This document shows, in pieces, positions 24,919 through 32,638 of a stretch of 37,942 bases of DNA. The stretch is from Sphingomonas palustris (GTDB lineage Bacteria > Pseudomonadota > Alphaproteobacteria > Sphingomonadales > Sphingomonadaceae), in assembly GCA_026225215.1 (NCBI GenBank), contig JAMFSI010000049.1, positions 1-37,942 of the forward strand. The letters run 5' to 3'. The notes under the pieces were generated by a model. That model ran no database searches. It had not been told where the DNA came from and worked only from the letters and a program-made list of their open reading frames with translations. The first letter of the stretch is position 1. Each line of letters starts with the position of its first letter. Made by a program: the position numbers and the translations under genes.

Positions 24919-26346
24919 TTAAAAATCATACTCAAAAATCTTGCCGTCGAAATTGCCGCCCAGCGTATTCGTCGCCTTCGCCAGCTTCTCCTGATCGGCG
25001 CCGCGCAGATGGCCGTCGATGATGCGGTTGTAATTGCTGATCATCCCTTCGATGTCCTTCGACAGCCGCATGAACTCGAAGCCCTTGGCGTGGAGGCCTT
25101 GCTGCTGGATCGGGATGTTGGAATAATCCTGCCGCGGGATCGGCGGGAAATCCTGGCTGTCATAGGGCAGCATGATCGGCTCCTGCGGCGCTTCGGGCTC
25201 TTCGCCTTCGGGATAGAGGGTCAGCGACCATAGTTCGAACAGGCAGCTTTCCGGACCCAGCGGACGGATGCGGTACGACGACATGCTGGTGAAGAACGGC
25301 AGCAGGAAATAATGCGGGAAGATGAATTCCACCGCATTGATCGGGTGTGATACGGCCACCGTATTGAGGTCGGGCACCGGTTCGCCCTTGGCGCGCAATT
25401 GCTTGGTGATCTGGTCCTGCAACATGCCGAACCACATCATCACGCCTTGATGGGGATCTTCGGTGGGGATTTCGACATCGAGCATGCCGCGAGCGATCTC
25501 GACCTCTTTGGGATGCAGCATCCCGGCCATGCCTTCGCTGAGCAGTTCCATATGGGCGAACTGCTGATCGAGATTCTGGCGCAGCGTCAGGTTTGGCGAC
25601 ACCGGGCCAGCGGCATCTTCGGGCGGGTTGCCATACATGCTGTTGTAGATCGATCCCGCCGCCTGATGCAGCTGCGGATGCGTCTTCAACACATGATAGC
25701 CTTCCATGAAGGCTTCCATTGCGATCTTCCAGTTGGCGGGCAGCACCGTGCCGTACCACCATTCGGCGCGCAGCTTGCTGGTGGCATGGGCTTCGAGGTT
25801 GTCGATCACCGGGCCGATGGTGTCACGAAACGAGGGCGCATCATCGTCGAAATTGATGAAGGCGCAGCCGATCGCCGTTTCCACCCGGCACGGACGCAGC
25901 GCCAGATCGGCCTTGTCCAGTTGAGCCTCGCTGAACATGTGCTTGCCGTAAACGAAGGTATTCTCGCCGTCCATGTTCCAGCGCCAGCCGTGGAACGGGC
26001 AGATGAAGCCCGCCTTGGCGCAATTGCCGTGATCGCTGGCCCCGGTTTCATTCGGGTGACCGCCGGCGATCGGCACGCCGCGATGGCGGCAGGCGTTGTG
26101 AAAGGCCTTCACCCCGCTCTTGGTGCGCACCACGATGACCGACTTGCCGACATTGGTATATTCCACCCAGTCGCCGATATTGGGTATCTGTTCCAGCCGG
26201 CACGCCATCTGCCAGACGTGCGGCCACAGATGCTCGACTTCGGCCTGGTAGAATTCCTCGTCGAAATAGCGCTGGGTGGGAATGCGCTCGGGATTGGTGA
26301 CGGCGTATGGCACGCCTGTGACCAACGCGGGATCGGCTTCGGACAT
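24919..26346 (-). CDS. Rieske-type aromatic-ring-hydroxylating oxygenase, alpha subunit
   Basis: The 475-residue protein has a Rieske [2Fe-2S] site, Cys86-x-His88 (CRHRG) and Cys116-x2-His119 (CPFHGW), and a mononuclear-iron domain with Glu215-x2-His218-x4-His223 (EGYHVLKTH). The spacer between the cluster pairs is 27 residues, longer than the usual 15-17. An E at 215 stands where naphthalene dioxygenase has the conserved Asp bridging the iron centres. Such enzymes dioxygenate or demethylate aromatic or polycyclic substrates with electrons from a ferredoxin/reductase, none of which is encoded nearby. Many relatives in sphingomonads act on steroids, terpenoids or phthalates. The start has AAGAGGTG about 5 bases upstream. 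Confidence 0.92.
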   Translation of the reverse strand: MSEADPALVTGVPYAVTNPERIPTQRYFDEEFYQAEVEHLWPHVWQMACRLEQIPNIGDWVEYTNVGKSVIVVRTKSGVKAFHNACRHRGVPIAGGHPNETGASDHGNCAKAGFICPFHGWRWNMDGENTFVYGKHMFSEAQLDKADLALRPCRVETAIGCAFINFDDDAPSFRDTIGPVIDNLEAHATSKLRAEWWYGTVLPANWKIAMEAFMEGYHVLKTHPQLHQAAGSIYNSMYGNPPEDAAGPVSPNLTLRQNLDQQFAHMELLSEGMAGMLHPKEVEIARGMLDVEIPTEDPHQGVMMWFGMLQDQITKQLRAKGEPVPDLNTVAVSHPINAVEFIFPHYFLLPFFTSMSSYRIRPLGPESCLFELWSLTLYPEGEEPEAPQEPIMLPYDSQDFPPIPRQDYSNIPIQQQGLHAKGFEFMRLSKDIEGMISNYNRIIDGHLRGADQEKLAKATNTLGGNFDGKIFEYDF

Positions 26347-26390
26347 TTTGGCACCTCTTCTAGGAGTATCGCGAGATTATCGTTGGCGGC

Positions 26391-26420
26391 ATTCTATCAG
26401 CAGCGAAACCGCTTCGCCAA
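26391..26420 (-). promoter_or_regulatory. Candidate promoter with internal palindrome before the Rieske gene
   Basis: On the minus strand TTGGCG and TAGAAT are 18 bases apart. The spacer holds the inverted repeat GCGAA-GCGGT-TTCGC (26403-26417), which could be an operator that controls this oxygenase independently of the ast genes upstream. Confidence 0.4.
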
Positions 26421-26458
26421 TGTTTGTGCGTGGTTCAGGCCAGTGGGGTTAGAGCGGC

Positions 26459-27220
26459 TCAGCTCACCGACCAGCCCGCATCCACGGTCAGCACTTGATT
26501 TGTCACGAAGCGGGCAGCGGGCGAAGCGAAAAACAGCACCGCCGCAGCGATATCGCGCGGCTCGCAGAACCCCAGCGGCGGTGGTCGGCGCGCCGGACCA
26601 CGCGGTGCGGGCCCCTTGGCCCCGATAGCGCCGGGTGTGCCGACGCCGCCCGGCAGCACGGTGTTGACGGTGATGCCATGCTCGGCCAGTTCCAGTGCAC
26701 CGGTCAAAGTCAGGGCCGCCATCGCCCCTTTCGAGGCGGTGTAAGCACTAAGCCCGTGAATGATCGATCCGACCAGCGCCGCCGAGGCGACATTGACGAT
26801 ACGCCCGCCCTCGCCTGCGGCCACCATCGCCCGGCCCAATTCGCGCATCAGGAAAAACGGACCGCGCGCGTTGACGGCGTTCATCCGCTCCCAATGGTCG
26901 GCGGTGCCTTCGAGCAGCAGTTCGCGATCCTGCAGCCCGGCATTGTTGACCAGAATCCAAGGCGTGCCGTGGCGGGCAATCACTTCGGCGCAAGCAGCAA
27001 CAACACCCCCTTCACTGGCGAGATCAATCGCTATCGCGTTGGCCTGGTGCCCTTGATCCACCAGCGCTTGCGCCTGTTTGCGCGCGCCCTCCTCGGCAAT
27101 ATCGGCGATCACCACCTTTGCGCCGGCCTCGGCCAGCAGTTCGGCGATGCCGACACCGATGCCGCTGGCTCCGCCGGTGACCAGCGCCAGTTTTCCAGTC
27201 AAATCGAACGGCTGTGCCAT
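26459..27220 (-). CDS. Short-chain dehydrogenase/reductase (SDR)
   Basis: The 253-residue protein is a classical SDR with TGGASGIG near 15-22, NNAG near 92-95, the catalytic Ser in NVASAALVG and YTASK. A Pro/Arg-rich insertion (GAKGPAPRGPARRPPP) near residues 200-215 replaces the usual substrate-loop sequence. The start has GGGAGAG about 7 bases upstream. It lies 25 bases downstream of the GNAT gene, so it may be read from the ast operon, or from its own weak promoter. The next gene in the same direction is the Rieske oxygenase. A cis-diol or hydroxy-acid dehydrogenase role is possible. Confidence 0.88.
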   Translation of the reverse strand: MAQPFDLTGKLALVTGGASGIGVGIAELLAEAGAKVVIADIAEEGARKQAQALVDQGHQANAIAIDLASEGGVVAACAEVIARHGTPWILVNNAGLQDRELLLEGTADHWERMNAVNARGPFFLMRELGRAMVAAGEGGRIVNVASAALVGSIIHGLSAYTASKGAMAALTLTGALELAEHGITVNTVLPGGVGTPGAIGAKGPAPRGPARRPPPLGFCEPRDIAAAVLFFASPAARFVTNQVLTVDAGWSVS

Positions 27221-27245
27221 CGCTATCTCTCCCGCCGGCAGGTGG

Positions 27246-27803
27246 TCAACGGCCCCCGCTCATCTCCGGTGCGTCTAGCCGCATCGTCAGCTCTTCGTCC
27301 ACCCAGTCGCCAACGCGAAAGCGATGTTCGCCGACCACGACAAAACCCCAGCGCTGATACAGCGCCTGCGCGCGGGCATTGCCCGACCATACGCCAAGCC
27401 ATATCGGGCCACCCTTTTCGGCCAGCCAGTCCAGCACATGCGCCAGCAGCCTCCGACCCATGCCGCTGCCCTGCGCGGCGCGTTGCAGATAGAGTTGGTA
27501 AATCTCCCAGTCGCCGGGACGGACCTCATCGTTGGGCAGCTTGCAGGGGCCGACATGGGCATAGCCGATCAGCGCGCCCGCCGTGTCAGTGACGACCCAA
27601 CTGCGATGGGTGGGATCGATCAGCTCCGCGGCCACGCGCGCTTGCCCGTAGGCCTCCGTTTCAAAGACCGCGAGATCGGCGGGCGGATAGGGAATGGCGA
27701 AATCTTCGAGAAAAGTCTCGCGGAAGCACCTCAGCTTGAGTCGGCTTAGCGCGGCGGCGTCATCGGGGGTGGCGTCGCGGATGGTGTAAGCGGGGATGGT
27801 CAT
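27246..27803 (-). CDS. GNAT-family N-acetyltransferase
   Basis: The 185-residue protein has the GNAT acetyl-CoA site QGSGMGRRLL near residues 110-120 (R/Q-x2-G-x-G/A motif), preceded by the strand IYQLYLQ and followed by NARAQALYQRWGFVVVG. The fold is typical of small-molecule or protein acetyltransferases. Two starts are close: the ATG 2 bases after the astB stop (chosen) and another 12 bases upstream inside astB with GGAG only 2 bases before it. The gene is in the ast operon, so it may modify an arginine-derived amine or amino acid, but a direct role in the AST pathway is not established. Confidence 0.83.
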   Translation of the reverse strand: MTIPAYTIRDATPDDAAALSRLKLRCFRETFLEDFAIPYPPADLAVFETEAYGQARVAAELIDPTHRSWVVTDTAGALIGYAHVGPCKLPNDEVRPGDWEIYQLYLQRAAQGSGMGRRLLAHVLDWLAEKGGPIWLGVWSGNARAQALYQRWGFVVVGEHRFRVGDWVDEELTMRLDAPEMSGGR

Positions 27804-27805
27804 AC

Positions 27806-29092
27806 TCAAGCCCATAGCTCCGCTGTTTCCAGTTCGCCAAGCCCCAGCGCCTCCAGCAGGGCGCGGCGCGCGGCGCGCACCTCCTGCCACAATTCGGGCA
27901 ACGCCAGATCGGCGGGGGCAATGCGCCGGGGCCAGTGCTGCTCGATCACCGCAGCGATCGTATCGAGCCGCGCCGCATCGACCAGGAAGCGCGGATCGAC
28001 CGTCGCCGGATCGGCGACCACGCGTAGCCGCAGGCAGGCCGGGCCACCGCCGTTCGCCATGCTTTGCCGCAATTCGACCGGATAGAGCGCACGGATCGGG
28101 CCATTGCTCGCCACCAACTGCTCCAGCCAACTCCAAACGCAGGGGTCATCACGCGCTTCGGTCGGCAGGATCAGCGCCATGCCGCCGCCAGGCAGATCGA
28201 CGAGTTGGGCATTGAACAGATAGGACGCGATGGCATCTTCGAGACTGATCGCGCTGGCCGGCACCTCGATGATCTCGACAGCCCTCCGCGCACGCAATCC
28301 ATCATAAAGCGCGGCGGGATCGGCAAAGGCCTGTTCATGGGCGAACAGCACTGGGCCATTGGCGACTGCCACGACATCGTTGTGAAACGCCCCGGCAGCG
28401 ATGGCGGCATTCGATTGGCGGGCCAAAATGACCCGCTCCGGGTCCAGCCCATGCAGCCGCGCCACCGCTGCGCTCGCCTCACGGTGTTGGCGGGCGGGAA
28501 ACGGCCCTTCGTGGGCACCGCCATCCGCGCCATAAACGAATACCTCTACCCCCGGCGCGTCAGGCGTCGCGCAGAAGCGCATATGATTGGCTGCGCCCTC
28601 ATCACCGAACGGCACCGGCACCGGCCCATGCACGACAAACGCCCGGTTATCGGCAAAGGCCAGCCGCAATTGCGCCAGCGTGCCCAGCCATTCCACCGCG
28701 CGATGTGGCATGGTCATGAGGTTGGCACCGGTAAGGTGACAGCGGCCATCGCTGCTATCGGGCGCGGGCGAAACGGTAGCGGCATTAGCGGCCCACATCG
28801 CAGAAGCGGAAAACGCATTAGCCCTGAGCCCGGCATCCGCCGTCAGCATGGTAGCGCCCAGCCGCGCCAGCCAGCGCTCGGCGGGCCGGTCGTGCGGCAG
28901 CAGGATACCCTGCGCCAATCCCAGCTCGACACACAGCCGCATCTTGGCGATGCCCTGCAGCGCCGCCTCGCGCGGAAAAGCGTCGCGCCCGGCATTGCGC
29001 GTCGCCGCGAGATTGCCGAGGCTGAGCCCGGCGAAATTATGGCTGGGGCCGACGATCCCGTCGAAATTGATCTCGTGCAGCTGGCCGGTCAT
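27806..29092 (-). CDS. astB: N-succinylarginine dihydrolase
   Basis: The 428-residue protein matches AstB. It converts N2-succinylarginine to N2-succinylornithine, ammonia and CO2 in the arginine succinyltransferase pathway. The predicted triad is present: Glu165 (GDEGAANH), His237 (GAFHND) and Cys353 (GGGPACLRL), in agreement with Glu174/His248/Cys365 in the E. coli enzyme. The N-terminal EINFDGIVGPSHNFAG segment is a strong family signature. The start codon is 2 bases after the astA stop, and the next gene starts 2 bases after its own stop. These spacings place it firmly in one operon. Confidence 0.97.
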   Translation of the reverse strand: MTGQLHEINFDGIVGPSHNFAGLSLGNLAATRNAGRDAFPREAALQGIAKMRLCVELGLAQGILLPHDRPAERWLARLGATMLTADAGLRANAFSASAMWAANAATVSPAPDSSDGRCHLTGANLMTMPHRAVEWLGTLAQLRLAFADNRAFVVHGPVPVPFGDEGAANHMRFCATPDAPGVEVFVYGADGGAHEGPFPARQHREASAAVARLHGLDPERVILARQSNAAIAAGAFHNDVVAVANGPVLFAHEQAFADPAALYDGLRARRAVEIIEVPASAISLEDAIASYLFNAQLVDLPGGGMALILPTEARDDPCVWSWLEQLVASNGPIRALYPVELRQSMANGGGPACLRLRVVADPATVDPRFLVDAARLDTIAAVIEQHWPRRIAPADLALPELWQEVRAARRALLEALGLGELETAELWA

Positions 29093-29094
29093 CG

Positions 29095-30111
29095 TCAGAT
29101 CTTTCCGACGTAAGTGATGGTGTCGCCCAAGCCGAGCCCCAGCGTCCGGGCGACCTCGTCATCGACACTAACCCCTGTGCCCGTGTCGGCAATTCGGCCC
29201 CAGCCGGCGCGAAAGTCAGCGAGATGGCCGGTGGTCACCAAACCGGGCTCGCCGTCAGCGCCGCCGATTGCCGTGACCGTGACTTCGCGCGCATCGCGAA
29301 TGGCGGCGATGCGGTCGGTGGCGACGGTCATGGTGGGGCCGCCGTCGAAGATATCCAGATAAGCGTCGAAGCGAAAACCCTCCGCCTCCAGCATCCGCAC
29401 CGCCGGTCGCCCCCACTCATGCGGCACGCCCATCACCGCCCGTGCGGCCTCAGGCAGCAGCGCGGTGTAGATCGGGTGCTTGGGCATCAGATCGGCGATG
29501 AACTGGTTGCCGTGGATGGCGTTGAACTGGTCCGCCTCGTGAAAGCTCATGCCGAAGAAACGGCCGGCGAGGCCGTCCCAGAACGGTGCATTACCCTCGG
29601 CATCGATCACCCCGCGCAATTCGGCGACAGTGCGATCGGCAAAGCGCGCGCGGTGGCGGCGGATGAAGAGATAGCGGCTGCGCGCCAGCAAAGCGCCGCA
29701 GCCACCCGACCGCGCGCTTGGTTCAAGATAGAGCCCGCCGACCTCGCTCGACCCATCGAGATCGGTGGACAGCGTCAACATCTCAGCGCGAAAAGTAGCG
29801 CCCAATTCCCGGCTGACCTGGCTCATCACGCCGATGCGGTAGGAATAGAACGGCAAACCAGACCCGACCCGCGCGAAGATCTGGCTCGTGCCATGCACCT
29901 CGCCCTCGCGATCGACCAAAACGAAGAGGAAACGATCATCGGCGATCACATCCTCCTCTGCCCGCGCCAGTGCCGCAGCGGAACGCTCCAATTTTTCAGC
30001 CAGCGTGTCGCGATCGGGCGGCAGATTCGTCATGCCGGCGCCCCCGCCCTGGGCCATGCGATAGATCGCGTCGAGATCGCCGAGCCGGGCGGGGCGCACC
30101 CAGAAACTCAT
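29095..30111 (-). CDS. astA: Arginine N-succinyltransferase
   Basis: The 338-residue protein is an AstA, the first enzyme of the arginine succinyltransferase pathway, transferring succinate from succinyl-CoA to arginine. Family marks are the N-terminal WVRPARLGDLDAIYRMA and GGAGMTNLP, the EVGGLYLEPSARSGGCGALLARSRYLFI segment with a GNAT-like CoA site, and the central FFGMSFHEADQFNAIHGNQFIADLMPKHPIY block. It starts inside the end of the M20 hydrolase gene (an ATGA overlap), implying coupled translation. It is a single-chain form, not the fused or heteromeric (AruF/AruG) type by its length. Confidence 0.97.
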   Translation of the reverse strand: MSFWVRPARLGDLDAIYRMAQGGGAGMTNLPPDRDTLAEKLERSAAALARAEEDVIADDRFLFVLVDREGEVHGTSQIFARVGSGLPFYSYRIGVMSQVSRELGATFRAEMLTLSTDLDGSSEVGGLYLEPSARSGGCGALLARSRYLFIRRHRARFADRTVAELRGVIDAEGNAPFWDGLAGRFFGMSFHEADQFNAIHGNQFIADLMPKHPIYTALLPEAARAVMGVPHEWGRPAVRMLEAEGFRFDAYLDIFDGGPTMTVATDRIAAIRDAREVTVTAIGGADGEPGLVTTGHLADFRAGWGRIADTGTGVSVDDEVARTLGLGLGDTITYVGKI

Positions 30112-31313
30112 GGCGCCCAGCCGTCACGATCGAGGCGGTGCAATGTCAGCGCGGTCAGCCTCGCGCGTTCGGCGAGCGAGCTGACCGTGAGAAACTCGTC
30201 CGGCGAATGGATCGCCCCGCCGACCGCGCCCATGGTATCGACCACCGGCACCCCGCAAGCGGCGATATTGTTGCCATCGCAAACACCGCCGGTATCGGCG
30301 CGCGTGCAAGGCTGGCCAAGATCAGCGGCGGCGCGCGTCACCAGTGCAAACAAGCGCTCGGCGGCGGGATCAACGGGTTTAGGTGACCGCGAAAAGCCAC
30401 CATGAAGATCGATCGTCACCTCATGCGCGGCAGCTATAAGCGCGGTCAACTCGGCGATCATGGCTTGCGCAGATGCCGCACCAGCCGGCGTCTGCGGGCG
30501 GATATTGAAGCGCAACACCGCCAGATCGGGTACGCGGTTGTTGGCGCCGCCGCCATCGATCTTGGCCGGATTGATCGATAACTCCGGGCCTTGTGCTGCC
30601 GCGAGCCGCAAGGCAAGATCGGCCGCAGCCAGCAGCGCATTACGCCCGTCGCGCGGATTGCGTCCGGCATGAGCCGAACGCCCGTGCACCAGTGCCGAAA
30701 AATTGCCCGACCCTGGCCGCGCGCCCGCCAGCACTCCTGGCGCCAGCGCTGGTTCATAGGTCAACGCTGCCAGCTTCCCTGCCGCGAGTTCCTGGATCAA
30801 CGGCGCGGAAGACAGCGAACCGGTTTCCTCATCGCTGTTGATCAGCACATCATAGCCGAGCGCCGGGTCACTGCGCTCGAAAGCGATCAGTCCGGCCAGC
30901 ATCAGCGCTAAGCCCCCCTTCATATCGGCAGTGCCGGGGCCATGCAGCGTCTCCGCATCGAGCCAGTCGCAGATCTGAAACGGATCGTCCTTTCCGTAAA
31001 CCGTATCCATATGCCCGGTCAGCAACACCCGCCGCGCCGCCTCAGGCCGCACGCGCAACACCAGATGCCGTCCGCATTCAACCCCCATTTCACGCCCGTC
31101 CGCAGCGATAGCGCTGACGGGTGCGGGATCGACCAGTGCGATTGATCCCGGCAACACGGCAAAAGCATCAGTCAGCCGCGCCGCCATTTCGGCCAGCCCT
31201 GCCAGATTGCCACTGCCGCTATTCACCGCCGCCCAGTCGAGCACCTGCTCCAGCATCGGCGCTGAGGCGATCTGATCGAGAAGCCGCTGCTCCGCGGGGG
31301 TCAGCCCGGTCAT
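30108..31313 (-). CDS. M20-family metallohydrolase (possible succinylglutamate desuccinylase substitute)
   Basis: The 401-residue protein is an M20 zinc peptidase/deacylase. Metal ligands are visible in TGHMDTVYG (His-x-Asp), GPGTADMKGG (bridging Asp), SDEETGS (Glu-Glu) and a C-terminal AIHSPDEF (His). Members remove acyl groups or C-terminal glutamate from small amides. It heads the operon with astA and astB, overlapping astA by 4 bases. AstE, which removes succinate from succinylglutamate in enterics and belongs to a different family (M14-like), is not seen here, so this enzyme may do that step. This assignment is inferred from context, not from the sequence itself. Confidence 0.88.
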   Translation of the reverse strand: MTGLTPAEQRLLDQIASAPMLEQVLDWAAVNSGSGNLAGLAEMAARLTDAFAVLPGSIALVDPAPVSAIAADGREMGVECGRHLVLRVRPEAARRVLLTGHMDTVYGKDDPFQICDWLDAETLHGPGTADMKGGLALMLAGLIAFERSDPALGYDVLINSDEETGSLSSAPLIQELAAGKLAALTYEPALAPGVLAGARPGSGNFSALVHGRSAHAGRNPRDGRNALLAAADLALRLAAAQGPELSINPAKIDGGGANNRVPDLAVLRFNIRPQTPAGAASAQAMIAELTALIAAAHEVTIDLHGGFSRSPKPVDPAAERLFALVTRAAADLGQPCTRADTGGVCDGNNIAACGVPVVDTMGAVGGAIHSPDEFLTVSSLAERARLTALTLHRLDRDGWAP

Positions 31314-31438
31314 TCCGGCCGCCTAGCGACCGGATTGAAGTACAAGTAAGGAAACTCCCCTCTCATAAGGCGACTATATCGATTGATCGGCGCGAGGTAA
31401 CCCCCAGCGAAAACCCCTGCCGGGAAGTCGCGCCCAGA

Positions 31439-31565
31439 CTCCCCGCCCGCTTGCGGGAGGGGCTGGGGGTGGGCATCTTTGCACGCAACACACCCAACGC
31501 CGGAATTGATTCTTAGGTGAGGAAGAAGGGCCCACCCCTAGCCCCTCCCGCAAGCGGGCGGGGAA
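31439..31565. repeat. Paired inverted palindromic repeats (CCCCTCCCGC family), copy 2
   Basis: The same composite as at 1315-1417: a palindrome CTCCCCGCCCGC-TTGCGGGAGGGG with a GGGGGTGGGC tail, then about 55 bases, then its inverted partner ending CCCGCAAGCGGGCGGGG. It lies in the divergent gap between the M20 gene and the epimerase gene. The small promoter region of the epimerase operon begins after it. Confidence 0.85.
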
Positions 31566-31590
31566 TTAGTCAGCATCGGCTCCATAAAGC

Positions 31591-31609
31591 GTCAACTGTT
31601 GACAGTTTG
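31591..31609. promoter_or_regulatory. Probable GntR-type operator 1 upstream of the epimerase gene
   Basis: GTCAAC-T-GTTGAC is a perfect palindrome, and the 19-base string GTCAACTGTTGACAGTTTG is identical to that at 33804-33822. It lies about 50 bases before the epimerase start. It has the dyad form expected for GntR/FadR-type repressors, and a GntR gene is in the same cluster. Confidence 0.65.
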
Positions 31610-31657
31610 ACGCCATATCGGCAGGCATGACTATCTAAACCGACACAAGGAAACCCC

Positions 31658-32638
31658 ATGCGCATTTCGGGCGGAAAATTCGTCATTACCGGCGGCGCCA
31701 GCCTGATCGGCAGCCATGTCGCCGATCGTTTGTTGGCCGAAGATGCCGGCGAAGTGGTGCTGCTCGATAATTTTGCGCTGGGCACGCCGGAGACGGTCAG
31801 CCACCTTGATGGCGACGCGCGCGTGCAATTGGTCAAGGGTGATATCCTGCGGATCAACGAGTTGTACGATGCGTTCAAAGGTGCCGACGGGGTATTCGCG
31901 GTCGCCGGATTCCTCACCCTGCCGCTGACGCAAAACCCGCCGCTCGGGCTCGCGGTCAATGTCGAAGGCCAGGTCAATACTTTCGAGGCCTGCCGCTATG
32001 CCGGCGTCAGGAAGCTGGTGTTTTCCTCGAGCATCGCGGCTTACGGCGAACCGGGCGAGACGCTGATCGACGAGCAATCGCCGTCCAATCTCGCTTCGTA
32101 CCAGCCCGGATCGATGCTTTATTCCTGCACCAAGCTGATCGGCGAGGCGCTGTGCAAGCTCTATTCGGCCAACCATGGCGTCGATGCGATCGCGTTGCGC
32201 TATGCCACCGTCTATGGCGAGCGCCAGCATTACCGCGGCGTCAATGCGCTCTATATCATCCAGAATTACGACCGCATCCGCCGCGGGCTGCCCCCGGTGC
32301 TACCCCGCGACGACAGCGAGGTGCATGACTATATCCATGTCGCCGATGTCGCCCGCGCCAATGTCATGGCCATGGCCTCGGAGATTACCGGCGAGGTGTT
32401 CAACGTCGTCACCGGGGTCGAGACGACCGTGCGCCGGATCGCCGAGATTCTGCTGGAAATCACTGGCAGCGATCTCGAACCGGAATGGGTGGACGATGCC
32501 GGCGGGGTCAAGGCCACCAGCAGCCCCTCGCTCAAGCTCAGCCGCGAAAAAATCAGGGCCATGCTCGGCTGGGAGCCGGTGGTGAGCGTGGAGGACGGCA
32601 TCCGCCGGCTGACCGACTGGCGCGCGACGCAAGGTTAA
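31658..32638 (+). CDS. NAD-dependent epimerase/dehydratase (extended SDR)
   Basis: The 326-residue protein has an extended-SDR nucleotide site ITGGASLIGSHVADRLL near 10-26, the catalytic Ser in VFSSSIAAYGE, YSCTK as the YxxxK motif, and a later RYATVYGERQHY segment of the UDP-glucose-4-epimerase type. It could be a nucleotide-sugar epimerase, a dihydroflavonol/cinnamoyl-type reductase or a hydroxy-acid dehydrogenase. The start has AAGGAA about 7 bases upstream. Its stop overlaps the next gene's start (TAATG), and a palindromic operator candidate lies upstream, so it heads a regulated operon. The substrate is unclear. Confidence 0.87.
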   Translation: MRISGGKFVITGGASLIGSHVADRLLAEDAGEVVLLDNFALGTPETVSHLDGDARVQLVKGDILRINELYDAFKGADGVFAVAGFLTLPLTQNPPLGLAVNVEGQVNTFEACRYAGVRKLVFSSSIAAYGEPGETLIDEQSPSNLASYQPGSMLYSCTKLIGEALCKLYSANHGVDAIALRYATVYGERQHYRGVNALYIIQNYDRIRRGLPPVLPRDDSEVHDYIHVADVARANVMAMASEITGEVFNVVTGVETTVRRIAEILLEITGSDLEPEWVDDAGGVKATSSPSLKLSREKIRAMLGWEPVVSVEDGIRRLTDWRATQG

